Positions 44,105 to 53,038 are shown, counted from the stretch's first letter. The stretch is DNA of 64,000 nucleotides from JANQIO01 sp043585095 (GCA_043585095.1 CP121321.1:1364001-1428000), one strand, 5' to 3'. Notes: generated by a model from the sequence alone, not told the origin. A program made the numbers and translations.

Positions 44105-45203
44105 ATGTTAGAGATTAACCCGCTACTGCAATCCCTCAAGGATATTGAGGCGCGCACCGACGTGCTTAGGGGGTATCTTTGACTACGCTGAACGCAAAGA
44201 TCGACTTGCAGAAGTAGAGCTCGAGCTTGCTGAACCCAGCGTGTGGGACGATCCGGACCGGGCCCAACAGCTCGGCAAGGAGCGCGCTGCGCTGGAAGCT
44301 ATCGTAAGCACCATCGAGAGTCTTGAGGAAGGCTCACGTGATGCCGCTGACATATTGCAAATGGCGGCAGAGGAAGACGATCAGTCCACCGCAGACGAAG
44401 TCGAGAGCGATATCAACAGTCTGCTGGGCCAGCTGGAACAGCTGGAGTTCCGCCGCATGTTTGCCGGTGAAATGGACGGGAACAGCGCGTACCTTGATAT
44501 TCAAGCCGGTTCTGGCGGCACCGAAGCACAAGACTGGGCAGAGATGCTGCTGCGTATGTATCTGCGCTGGGGTGAAGCCCATGACTTTCAAACGACTCTC
44601 GAAGAGGTTTCGTCTGGGGACGTAGCGGGAATCAAGAGTGCTACGGTGCGGTTTGAAGGCGAATACGCTTTTGGCTGGCTGCGCACTGAGACAGGCGTCC
44701 ACCGGCTGGTGCGTAAATCACCCTTCGACTCGGGCAACCGTCGCCATACTTCGTTCAGCTCTGTTTTTGTTTCGCCTGAGATCGACGACAGCGTAGAGAT
44801 TGAAGTCGACCCCTCTGACGTGCGCACGGACACTTATCGTGCCTCAGGCGCCGGCGGCCAGCACGTGAACAAGACGGATTCTGCCGTGCGACTGACCCAC
44901 GAACCCTCCGGGATTGTGGTGCAATGCCAGAGCGAGCGCTCACAGCATCAGAACCGCGATAAGGCGTGGAAGATGCTGCGCGCAAGGCTATACGAGCAGG
45001 AAATGTTAAAACGGCGAGAGGCAGCTCAGGCCGTTGAAGACAATAAGTCAGATATTGGCTGGGGCAGTCAGATCCGTTCTTATGTATTGGACGACCAGCG
45101 TGTTAAAGACTTACGCACCAATGTCGAAACTTCCAACACACAGGCTGTGCTGGATGGTGGCATTGACGAATTTATCGAAGCATCCCTGAAGAAGGGGCTC
45201 TAA
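44105..45203 (+). CDS. prfB: Peptide chain release factor 2 (programmed +1 frameshift)
   Basis: RF2 releases peptides at UAA and UGA. The gene starts at ATG 44105; 25 codons are followed by an in-frame UGA at 44180-44182, and reading continues in +1 from GAC at 44181, giving 365 residues, the length of E. coli RF2. The SPF specificity motif (RKSPFDSGNRR) and the GGQ catalytic motif (GAGGQHVNKTDS) are present. The frameshift is autoregulatory: low RF2 favours the shift. lysS follows by 24 bases. Confidence 0.97.
44165..44183 (+). promoter_or_regulatory. RF2 programmed frameshift signal
   Basis: CTTAGGGGGTATCTTTGAC at 44165-44183 is the conserved RF2 recoding site: an internal Shine-Dalgarno (AGGGGG), the slippery CTT codon, then the UGA stop and C. 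It matches the E. coli signal nearly base for base. Confidence 0.97.
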
Positions 45204-45227
45204 GCGCGTGCAAATGGGAACAGACCA

Positions 45228-46718
45228 ATGACTGAACAAACCGCCGCCGATCAGCCGGATGAAAACAAGCTGATTGCAGAACGCCGGGCCAAGTTAAGCG
45301 AGCTGCGAGCGCAGGGGCAAGCTTTCCCAAACAGCTTCCGTCGCACGGCGACCGCTGCCCGGTTGCAATCAGATTTTGAAGAGACCTCAAAAGAGGCGCT
45401 GGAAGCTGAAGGGCAGACGTTTTCGGTATGCGGGCGTTTGGTGCGCAATCGTGGTGCTTTTCTATTGATTCAAGATGACGGCGGCGAGATCCAGCTTTAC
45501 GTCAATCGGAAAGTGCTTTCTGAGCAGACGCTCGCAGCGATAAAGTCCTGGGATTTGGGTGATATTGTCGCGGCGACGGGTCCGCTCAACCGTTCTGGCA
45601 AGGGTGATCTGTATATCAATATGGAAGACGCCAGGTTGCTGACCAAGGCTCTGCGGCCGTTGCCGGACAAGTATCACGGGCTGTCGGATCAGGAGATGCG
45701 TTATCGACGCCGCTATGTGGACCTGATCGCCAACCCTGAATCCAGAGCGGTCTTTCGCCAGCGGTCCCAAATCGTAGGCACCATACGCAGCTTTATGGCA
45801 GAGCGGGGTTTCATGGAAGTCGAGACTCCCATGATGCAAACCATTCCCGGTGGCGCCACGGCCAGACCGTTTACCACCCACCACAATGCTTTGGATCTGG
45901 ATATGTATCTGCGCATCGCGCCAGAACTGTATCTGAAGCGTCTGACCGTCGGCGGTTTTGAGAAGGTCTTCGAGATCAACCGAAATTTCCGCAATGAGGG
46001 CTTGTCCACGCGCCACAACCCTGAGTTCACCATGCTGGAGTATTACTGGGCCTATGCGGATTATCGGGATGCCATCGATTTGACCGAGGAGATGATGCGA
46101 CGCATTGCCAGCGATGTGCTGGGCTCCACCACGGTTACCTATCAGGGCACAGAGTATGAGCTGGGCCAAGCGTTTCATCGTATGACGCTGTTTGATTCGG
46201 TGCTGCACTTTAATCCAGATATCAGTGCTGAGGCGCTGGCCGATGAAGCTGCCGCACGGGATATTGCCCAGGGTCTCGGCATCGAAGTCAAAGCAAGCTG
46301 GGGCCTCGGCAAAGTACAGGTAGAGATATTTGAGAAGACCGTGGAGCCGAACCTGGACCAGCCAACTTTTATCACTGAATATCCGACCGAGGTGTCGCCC
46401 CTCTCGCGTCGCAATGACGACAATCCGTTCGTCACGGATCGTTTTGAGTTTTTCATTGCCGGACGTGAATTGGCTAACGGCTTTTCGGAGCTAAACGATC
46501 CTGAAGACCAGGCTGACCGATTCCGGGCGCAGGTCGAGGAGAAAGACGCTGGAGACCTTGAGGCGATGCACTACGACGCTGACTACATCACAGCGCTCGA
46601 GTACGGTTTGCCGCCAACGGTGGGCGAGGGCATCGGCATTGATCGTCTGGTGATGTTTTTTACCGACAGTCCATCGATCCGCGACGTTATTTTGTTTCCG
46701 CATATGCGGCCTGAGTGA
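45228..46718 (+). CDS. lysS: Lysyl-tRNA synthetase (class II)
   Basis: Charges tRNA-Lys. The 496-residue product has the N-terminal OB anticodon-binding domain (about 60-150), motif 2 (FRNEGLSTRHNPEFTMLEYY) and motif 3 (GEGIGIDRLVMFFTD). It is downstream of prfB as in most gammaproteobacteria. The stop overlaps a possible GTG of the following lipoprotein gene. Confidence 0.97.
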   Translation: MTEQTAADQPDENKLIAERRAKLSELRAQGQAFPNSFRRTATAARLQSDFEETSKEALEAEGQTFSVCGRLVRNRGAFLLIQDDGGEIQLYVNRKVLSEQTLAAIKSWDLGDIVAATGPLNRSGKGDLYINMEDARLLTKALRPLPDKYHGLSDQEMRYRRRYVDLIANPESRAVFRQRSQIVGTIRSFMAERGFMEVETPMMQTIPGGATARPFTTHHNALDLDMYLRIAPELYLKRLTVGGFEKVFEINRNFRNEGLSTRHNPEFTMLEYYWAYADYRDAIDLTEEMMRRIASDVLGSTTVTYQGTEYELGQAFHRMTLFDSVLHFNPDISAEALADEAAARDIAQGLGIEVKASWGLGKVQVEIFEKTVEPNLDQPTFITEYPTEVSPLSRRNDDNPFVTDRFEFFIAGRELANGFSELNDPEDQADRFRAQVEEKDAGDLEAMHYDADYITALEYGLPPTVGEGIGIDRLVMFFTDSPSIRDVILFPHMRPE

Positions 46719-46750
46719 CAGGCCCTGTCGGCGCAGGCTATTATCCGGAA

Positions 46751-47395
46751 ATGGAGACTCATACACAGCGTGTCTACCCCATCAAAGCCAGCCTGACGTG
46801 CCTCATCTGCTGGCGTGTTCTGTTCACTCGCGCCTTGCCAATCTCCATGGCGGTACTCCTGACAGCCTGCGCTGGTCAAAGCGTACGCGACGAAGCAACT
46901 GAAGCAACGGAGCTGCCAGAGCTTAATCTGAATCTGCCATCCAAGGACTGCGCCTGTGAGGCACAGCAAGAGGCCTTTACCTTCCTGGAAAAGGGAGTCG
47001 ATGCGCTCAGCGAGGCGGCTTATCTGGAATCCCTTCGCTACTTTCAAAGCTACCAGCGAATCGAGAACACGCCTCAGGCTAACCTTGAATCGGCTATTGC
47101 AATTGCCTATCTAAGTACGCTGCCGAAAAGCCCGATCTATGATCGCGCCGAAGCCTACAAGGCCTATTCAGCGCTGCGTGGCCAGCTGGACAGCGGTATC
47201 AGTATCCACGAGCCTGTCCGCATCATGCAAAACGCCATGGAGTCCTTCATTGAGATGTACGATCAGGTTGAGCAGTTAAAGCGCGGTAATGCCAGCCTTC
47301 GCGCAGAGCTCGAGAAGCGCGAAGAGGCTATCACGCGGCTTCGTGATCTGACCTTAGGTCGAGAGCCTGAATCGGCAGCACAACGCGAAAACTAG
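46751..47395 (+). CDS. Predicted lipoprotein with C-terminal coiled coil
   Basis: From the ATG at 46751 the 214-residue product has a hydrophobic leader and lipobox LLTAC with C40 as the acylation site. The middle is helical, perhaps TPR-like (AYLESLRYFQSYQRIENTPQ), and the end is a charged coiled coil (VEQLKRGNASLRAELEKREE). This layout resembles QseG, the lipoprotein next to the QseE kinase in E. coli; homology is not established. Its 3' end overlaps the oppositely oriented kinase gene by 65 bases. A GTG at 46715 is an alternative start. Confidence 0.7.
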   Translation: METHTQRVYPIKASLTCLICWRVLFTRALPISMAVLLTACAGQSVRDEATEATELPELNLNLPSKDCACEAQQEAFTFLEKGVDALSEAAYLESLRYFQSYQRIENTPQANLESAIAIAYLSTLPKSPIYDRAEAYKAYSALRGQLDSGISIHEPVRIMQNAMESFIEMYDQVEQLKRGNASLRAELEKREEAITRLRDLTLGREPESAAQREN

Positions 47396-48875
47396 CGCCT
47401 TCGCCGGGCGTGCTTTCTACGCTGATCGTACCACCCATCATCTCGCAATAGTCTTTGCATATGGCTAGCCCCAGACCTGTGCCGCCGTAGTTTCTGCTGG
47501 TCGATGTATCGGCCTGGACAAACGCATCGAAGACCTTTGCCTGCTGCGCCGGCATCATGCCAATGCCGGTGTCGTCCACCGAAAATAGTACCAGGTCATC
47601 GGGCCCTTCCAGTAGCTCCGCGCGCACCGTTATCACCCCGTTTTCGGTGAACTTGCAGGCATTGCCCAGCAGATTGACAAACACCTGGCGAAATTTTGTG
47701 GCGTCATTGAAGAACAACGGCAGCCTGTCGGCTACATCCATTTTGAGGGTGTTATTGTTGCGACCCAACAGTGGCTCTATGGTTTGACAGGCTTGCTCCA
47801 GTAGCTCTGCGGCACTGAAGTTCTCGGGGTATAGATCAACCTTGCCGGTTTCAATCTTGGATAGGTCGAGGATGTCGTTGATCAGCGCCAGTAGTTGTTT
47901 ACCCGACATAATGATTTTGCCGAGATCGCTCTGAAACTGGTGTCGGTCGATATTGTTATCGTCTACCTCGTCGTGAAGCATTTCGCTGTAACCAATGATG
48001 GCGTTAAGCGGTGTGCGTAATTCGTGACTGACGTTAGCGAGGAAGCTGCTTTTAGCCTCGTTCGCTCTATCGGCGTTTTCTTTAGCCTGGCTGACCTCGT
48101 CAATAGCGGTTCGCAGTTTGCCCGACATGTCGTTAAAGGCATTGGCTAACTCGCCAATTTCACCGGCGTCCTCGATGCCCTGAATTCGATAGTCCAGGTC
48201 GCCCGAGCCAATGCGCAGCGTTCCGGTTTTCAGTCGGCTGAAGGATCGATTGGTATAGCGGATCAAAAAGACGCCGAGAATACTGGACAGAAATACCGAG
48301 GCGAGAAAGCTGATAGCGGTGATGCGGTCCGTCAGCGCGATGGTTTGGTCGATGATGGTCGCCTGCTGATCGGAGATAAAGCTCTGCCGTTCTTCAAGAA
48401 TCGCGAGACGCGCCCGCGCTTCATCGTAGAGCTCCGGTGCGTCGGGTGCAGAATAGTCAGACTGCCAGTCAGCATTATTGTAGTTTTCGTAAAATGACTG
48501 CCAGGCGGGCAGTAAGTACTCCGTGGATCGCAAAAGCGCTTCGTACTGAGGCTGTGTCACCTCATGGGTGGTGCTGCCGAGTTGGTCAATATCCCGGGTC
48601 AGATTGTCTATGTTAAGAATGGCCCGATCACGGTCAGCCTCGCTTAATCTGTCGGGCGTCGTGTCGCGCAGCGTTGCCAGCACTCTGACCTGCTTGCGTT
48701 GCTCCTCCAGGTCCAGCCCTACGTTAGTAGCGAGTTGGCGAGCGGACACCGATTCTCGATAGGCATTCATACTCTCTGTTCGGGCAAAGCTACCCCAAAA
48801 GTGCGTGCCGACATTCAGCGAAAAGATCAGCAGTATGGCAAGCAACGAAAGGGTTAGGCGACGGCTTAAGCTCAC
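47331..48875 (-). CDS. Membrane sensor histidine kinase
   Basis: Kinase of 514 residues. TM1 is at about 8-27, a helical periplasmic sensor region runs to about 185, TM2 spans 186-206 and HAMP about 207-259. The HisKA domain has phospho-acceptor H284 in FLANVSHELRTPLNAIIG, and the HATPase domain has the N box NLLGNACKFTENG, DTGIGM and GGTGLGLAI. It has no attached receiver; the next gene upstream encodes a separate receiver, overlapping by 4 bases. The signal is unknown. Confidence 0.93.
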   Translation of the reverse strand: MSLSRRLTLSLLAILLIFSLNVGTHFWGSFARTESMNAYRESVSARQLATNVGLDLEEQRKQVRVLATLRDTTPDRLSEADRDRAILNIDNLTRDIDQLGSTTHEVTQPQYEALLRSTEYLLPAWQSFYENYNNADWQSDYSAPDAPELYDEARARLAILEERQSFISDQQATIIDQTIALTDRITAISFLASVFLSSILGVFLIRYTNRSFSRLKTGTLRIGSGDLDYRIQGIEDAGEIGELANAFNDMSGKLRTAIDEVSQAKENADRANEAKSSFLANVSHELRTPLNAIIGYSEMLHDEVDDNNIDRHQFQSDLGKIIMSGKQLLALINDILDLSKIETGKVDLYPENFSAAELLEQACQTIEPLLGRNNNTLKMDVADRLPLFFNDATKFRQVFVNLLGNACKFTENGVITVRAELLEGPDDLVLFSVDDTGIGMMPAQQAKVFDAFVQADTSTSRNYGGTGLGLAICKDYCEMMGGTISVESTPGEGASFRVVLPIQALDLRSDHEAA

Positions 48876-49246
48876 GGCCTGGTCACCATGAGCTGCTCAA
48901 TTTTTGTCAGCAGAGCTGGGAAATCTACCGGCTTCGTAGCGTAATCATCGCAGCCTGCCTGCATGGCGCGTTCGCGGTCTTGCCCCATGGCGTGCGCCGT
49001 CAGCGCAATAATTCGGGTTGCCTTCAACTCCGGATCCTGACGCGCTTCCCGGCAGGTCGTCCAGCCATCCTTGACGGGCAGGTTCATGTCTAACAGCACG
49101 ACGTCCGGTTGTTGCTGTCGCATGGCGTCCAGCGCGAGTGCACCGTTCGCTGCTACCCGCACGCTGTGCCCCGCGCGAGCTAGCCGCCGGCTGAGCATAT
49201 CGCGGTTTAACTCGTTGTCTTCGACCAGCAGGACGTCAAGAGACAT
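48872..49246 (-). CDS. Stand-alone response regulator receiver protein
   Basis: Single-domain receiver of 124 residues (CheY-like). Acidic pocket E9/D10 in LLVEDNELNRDML, phospho-acceptor D53 in VVLLDMNLPVKDG, Thr in ALTAHAMG, and Lys K105 in YATKPVD. It has no output domain. It lies between the cyclase and kinase genes, overlapping both (11 and 4 bases), so it probably acts as a phosphoryl carrier or modulator in that pathway. Confidence 0.92.
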   Translation of the reverse strand: MSLDVLLVEDNELNRDMLSRRLARAGHSVRVAANGALALDAMRQQQPDVVLLDMNLPVKDGWTTCREARQDPELKATRIIALTAHAMGQDRERAMQAGCDDYATKPVDFPALLTKIEQLMVTRP

Positions 49247-50729
49247 GGCTGGCCGCTATCCTGTGATCCAGAACCGGGTGCATGATGACGGCCTCATTGA
49301 TGCCTTTTACTTGTACCTCCTGGCTTTCGCCAAGCTGAACCTGACTGCGCATGGCTTCGCGAGTGCTGTTGGAAATCAGAATGTCACCCCCTGCGGTATG
49401 GGATTCGATGCGTGCCGTTAGGTTGACGTGATGCCCGACCACGCCGTACTTACTGCGCTTTTCAGAACCTATGTTTCCAGTGATGACGTCGCCGGTATTG
49501 ACGCCGATTCCCATGCTGATTTCCGGCAGCCCGACTTTGCGATTTTCACGATTGATATCGAGCATCGCCGCCTGCATGTCCAAGGCACAGCGCACCGCGC
49601 GGTCGGCGTCATCATCGCGTAGTACCGGCGCGCCAAAAATGGCGAGAATAGCGTCCCCGATAAACTCGTCAATAGTGCCCTGATGACCCATAATGATATC
49701 GGTCATCACGCCAAGGTAATTGTTTAGCATGCGCATGACTTGATCTGGGGGAAGGCGTTCGCACAGGGTGGAAAACTCCCTGATATCGGACATCAGCATA
49801 GTCACCTGACGTAAGTCGCCACCCAGCTTCAGCCCCTCCGGCTCTTCCAGCAGGCTCTCAACGATTTCATCCGAGACGTAGCGGCCAAAGGTGGCCCGAA
49901 TGAACTTCTCATTGCGCTCAAGTTTCCTGCGGTATTTTTCTTCCGTGTCGTGCCAGCGCTTGCGCTCCAGTCCAGCCTTAATGCGAGCCTGCAGCAGCAC
50001 TGGGTTGAATGGCTTGAACAGGTAGTCATCGGCGCCGGCCTCGATACACTCAATAATGCCGTCCATATCCTGACGACCGGAGATTACGATAACGGGGATT
50101 GATCGCAGTTCAGCGGACTCCTTGAGGCGCTTGAGTACCTGGCTACCGTCCATGCCGGGCATAATCAGGTCCAGTAGCACGACGTCAACGTGCCGATCTG
50201 CCAGCCGCGCCAGTGCTTCCATACCGCTGCTGGCGATCACCACCTCGTGTCCGGAGCGCTCGAGATAGCGTGTCAGTAACTCGCGGTTATCAGCATTGTC
50301 GTCAACAGCGAGGATGGTTCCAGTGATCGATCCAGCCTGGGCTAGAGTCGCGTCATCTGAGGTCCGCGTTGCCAGGGCGCTACCGGACTGCGTTGCGGCG
50401 CCAACTGACTTTACGACCCGCTGCAGTACATCTGCGATAGAAGGAAATAATTCGCCGACGTCTTCTGCCAGCATTTCAGCGTAACCGCGCATAGCACCCA
50501 GAACGTTTAGTATGTCGTGCTGGCGCGTGTCGGGCGTTAGCTGCTTATCGGTAAGTAGTGCCTCAAGGGCAGCACTCGTGGAGAACAGGCGCTCCATGTC
50601 CTCGCGTTGCTGCTGCGTTAACTCCGCTGCAATCGAGGAGGCCAGCCCACGCAGTTCCGATAACGCGCGTTGTACGTGCGCTGTGTAAGGCTGGGCCTGC
50701 TCGGGCCCGACGCCGTCTGGCTGTGACAA
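49236..50729 (-). CDS. Receiver-class III nucleotidyl cyclase
   Basis: From the TTG at 50729, behind AGGGAG, the protein has 497 residues. An N-terminal helical region (about 10-110) contains an H-box-like stretch HDILNVLGAMRGYAEMLAED (H71). A receiver follows (137-255; D143, D187, K239), then a class III cyclase domain (305-480). Metal aspartates D315 and D359 are present, as are N436 and R440. The base-selecting positions are E355 and H433 rather than Lys and Asp, so cAMP is not assured. It is the first gene of the operon. Confidence 0.9.
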   Translation of the reverse strand: MSQPDGVGPEQAQPYTAHVQRALSELRGLASSIAAELTQQQREDMERLFSTSAALEALLTDKQLTPDTRQHDILNVLGAMRGYAEMLAEDVGELFPSIADVLQRVVKSVGAATQSGSALATRTSDDATLAQAGSITGTILAVDDNADNRELLTRYLERSGHEVVIASSGMEALARLADRHVDVVLLDLIMPGMDGSQVLKRLKESAELRSIPVIVISGRQDMDGIIECIEAGADDYLFKPFNPVLLQARIKAGLERKRWHDTEEKYRRKLERNEKFIRATFGRYVSDEIVESLLEEPEGLKLGGDLRQVTMLMSDIREFSTLCERLPPDQVMRMLNNYLGVMTDIIMGHQGTIDEFIGDAILAIFGAPVLRDDDADRAVRCALDMQAAMLDINRENRKVGLPEISMGIGVNTGDVITGNIGSEKRSKYGVVGHHVNLTARIESHTAGGDILISNSTREAMRSQVQLGESQEVQVKGINEAVIMHPVLDHRIAASHVS

Positions 50730-50947
50730 ATCTGCTTTCTCCCTTGGTTTGGGGTGAAGTATAGCTAGCCACCTATGCCAGTAATAGTGCGTGATTATGA
50801 GGGTTTGGGTTACACTAACCGCCGTCGTGGGGTGGTCGCAGCGGAGGGCGCGTGACAAGGCTTTTTACCGTGGGCAATATCGGTGCAAAACCCAGACAGA
50901 AGCGCAGGTAGAATAAGGTCAAAAAACGCTGAAGAAGGAACAACGGG

Positions 50948-51598
50948 GTGATACTGCAGCAGGTCGAGTTATTTCAAGGATTATCCGATAACGAGCTGGA
51001 TGCGCTGGCAACCAGCAGTAGCAGTCGAGCGTTTCCCAAAAACACCGTCGTGATACACGAGAACGACCCCGCCGACTCTTTGTTTATTATCGAAAGCGGC
51101 CGTGTGAAGGTCTATTGCAGTGATAAGAACGGCAAAGAGTTCATCATGAATACGCAGGGCGAGGGCGACTATTTCGGTGAGCTAGCTTTGCTGGATGATT
51201 CATCTCGCTCTGCTTCAGTACGCACAGTCGAAAAATCCAGCTTCTGCATCATCTACAAGGACGACTTCAATCGCGTTCTGGATGAACACCCGAACATCGC
51301 TCGCAAACTGATTAGTAACCTGGCTGCCCGAGTCCGCAAGCTTACCGCCGACGTGAAGAGCCTGGCACTACAGGATGTTTACGGCCGCGTCGCGAATGTG
51401 TTGATGGACCTCGCCGAAGAGCGCGGTGACGGCAGTATGTTCATTCCTGAAAAGCTGACTCAGCAGGATATCGCCGATCGGGTAGGTGCCTCTCGAGAAA
51501 TGGTTGCCCGGATTCTCAAGGATCTGACGATAGGCGACTATATTCGCTTTGAGGGTCGCCATATCATTATAAATTCGCGGCTGCCCGCCAAATATTAG
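50948..51598 (+). CDS. CRP/FNR-family cyclic-nucleotide-responsive regulator
   Basis: Transcription factor of 216 residues from GTG 50948. The N-terminal cNMP-binding domain has a phosphate-binding cassette with G77-E78-L79 and R87-S88-A89 (FGELALLDDSSRSASV). The long dimer helix is about 110-145; positions matching T127/S128 of E. coli CRP are L132/T133. The HTH LTQQDIADRVGASREMVARI carries R183, E184 and R188, as in CRP. It is divergent from the cyclase operon with 218 bases between. Confidence 0.92.
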   Translation: MILQQVELFQGLSDNELDALATSSSSRAFPKNTVVIHENDPADSLFIIESGRVKVYCSDKNGKEFIMNTQGEGDYFGELALLDDSSRSASVRTVEKSSFCIIYKDDFNRVLDEHPNIARKLISNLAARVRKLTADVKSLALQDVYGRVANVLMDLAEERGDGSMFIPEKLTQQDIADRVGASREMVARILKDLTIGDYIRFEGRHIIINSRLPAKY

Positions 51599-51618
51599 TC
51601 AGCCCGGCTGCCGCCGGG

Positions 51619-52977
51619 CTAGTCGTCGACAGCCGTCACGTCGCTACTGAAACTTCCCTTCGCCAGACGGGTCGTTAGCGTTTGCCCCTTCTGCAGCGCG
51701 GCGCCGTCCTTCACCAGCGCACCGGACGCATCGCGCACAATTGCATACCCCCGATCCAGAGTTCGCTGTGGTCCTAATGACTCCAGTCTTGAGCGCTGCA
51801 GCTGCAGTCGCTGCCGTGCTTGACCGAGGTTATGCCCTGTGGCCCGGCGAGCTCGCCTGTCCAGGTCCGCTAATCTGCGCTGCTGAGCCTGCAAGTCGGA
51901 CCCCGGATGGCAGGCAAGCAGTCTTCGCTGGGCAACTTCGAGGCGGTGCCGTCTGGCAGTATTTTGTTTCGTCACTGCACGCTGTAGACCCAGCTCCAGT
52001 TCATCCAGGCGCTGTGCCTGTTCTCGGAGTCGGTCACCGGGGTGGCGAAGCCCGGCGCTGGCCGCAGCAACCAGGCTGAACAGGTACTTGAGCTGGCGCC
52101 TGAACTGTCTGGCGAGCGTTAGCTCAATGTTCAGTAACTGGTTGGCGAGCTCGTTCTGATCGGGGCTCAGCATCTCAGCCGCTGCAGAAGGCGTCGGGGC
52201 GCGCTGGTCGGCGACAAAATCGGCAATGGTGAAGTCCGTCTCGTGGCCGACAGCGCTGATAAGGGGTATCGGACTGGCGGCGATCATGCGCGCCAGCGCC
52301 TCATTATTGAATGCCCACAAATCCTCTGCTGAACCGCCACCGCGGGCCAGGACAATGGCGTCAAAGCCGCCGTGTTCATAAGCCGTCGCAAGCGCCTCAA
52401 GCAGCTGCCCGGGCGCCTCTGCTCCCTGCACGCTGCTGGGGATCAGGCTGAGCCGAAGCCCCGGGTAACGGCGCTTAAACACCGTCAGAATATCGCGCAG
52501 GGCGGCGCCGCTGCGTGAAGTGATGATGGCAACATGCTGCGGGAAGTTGGGCAGGCTGCGCTTGCGCTCGCTGTCGAACAGGCCCTCCGCATGCAGTTTG
52601 GCTTTCAATGCCTCGAAGGCGCGCTGCAGTGCGCCTGCGCCTGCGTCCTCCAGATGTTCGCCAATAAGCTGGAATTCACCGCGACCCTCGTACAGCGATA
52701 CCCTGGCACGCAGGCGCACCAATTGGCCATTTTCGGGCTTGAAACGTACGCGCTGGTTGCGATTGCGGAACATCGCGCAACGGACCTGGGCGGCATCATC
52801 TTTAAGGCTGAAGTACCAGTGCCCGGATGCCGGCGTCGCGAGATTGCTGATCTCACCCTCAATCCAGATGAAATCAAAGTGTCCCTCCAGCAGGCGCTTA
52901 ACCTGGCGATTTAGCTGGCTGACGCTTAGCGTGGGAGGCTCGGTGGGGAGATTATTTTGTGTTGCAGGAGGAGTCAT
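51619..52977 (-). CDS. xseA: Exodeoxyribonuclease VII large subunit
   Basis: Catalytic subunit of the ssDNA exonuclease made with XseB. The 452-residue product has an N-terminal OB fold (LSVSQLNRQVKRLLEGHFDFIW; ISNLATPASGHWYFSLKD), the nuclease core (ITSRSGAALRDILTVFKRRYP; VLARGGGSAEDLWAFNNE; SAVGHETDFTIADFVAD) and a long C-terminal coiled coil. It is divergent from guaB, a conserved pairing. xseB is not in the window. Confidence 0.95.
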   Translation of the reverse strand: MTPPATQNNLPTEPPTLSVSQLNRQVKRLLEGHFDFIWIEGEISNLATPASGHWYFSLKDDAAQVRCAMFRNRNQRVRFKPENGQLVRLRARVSLYEGRGEFQLIGEHLEDAGAGALQRAFEALKAKLHAEGLFDSERKRSLPNFPQHVAIITSRSGAALRDILTVFKRRYPGLRLSLIPSSVQGAEAPGQLLEALATAYEHGGFDAIVLARGGGSAEDLWAFNNEALARMIAASPIPLISAVGHETDFTIADFVADQRAPTPSAAAEMLSPDQNELANQLLNIELTLARQFRRQLKYLFSLVAAASAGLRHPGDRLREQAQRLDELELGLQRAVTKQNTARRHRLEVAQRRLLACHPGSDLQAQQRRLADLDRRARRATGHNLGQARQRLQLQRSRLESLGPQRTLDRGYAIVRDASGALVKDGAALQKGQTLTTRLAKGSFSSDVTAVDD

Positions 52978-52980
52978 TGA

Positions 52981-53009
52981 TTGCTGCGAGAACGGCGTGG
53001 ATTTATAAT
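52981..53009 (+). promoter_or_regulatory. Candidate guaB promoter
   Basis: TATAAT at 53004-53009 and TTGCTG at 52981-52986 with a 17-base spacer, 30 bases before the guaB start. The -10 element is perfect. Confidence 0.55.
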
Positions 53010-53038
53010 TACACGTTTAACCAGACCGCGGAAGCCTT

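Noticed and set aside
44180..44182. In-frame UGA in prfB as evidence of a pseudogene
   Set aside because: It is the programmed RF2 frameshift site with all its conserved elements.
50808..50820. GGTTACACTAACC palindrome as a CRP-type operator
   Set aside because: The 5-bp arms with a 3-base centre do not resemble a CRP or FNR site, and such short palindromes are expected by chance.
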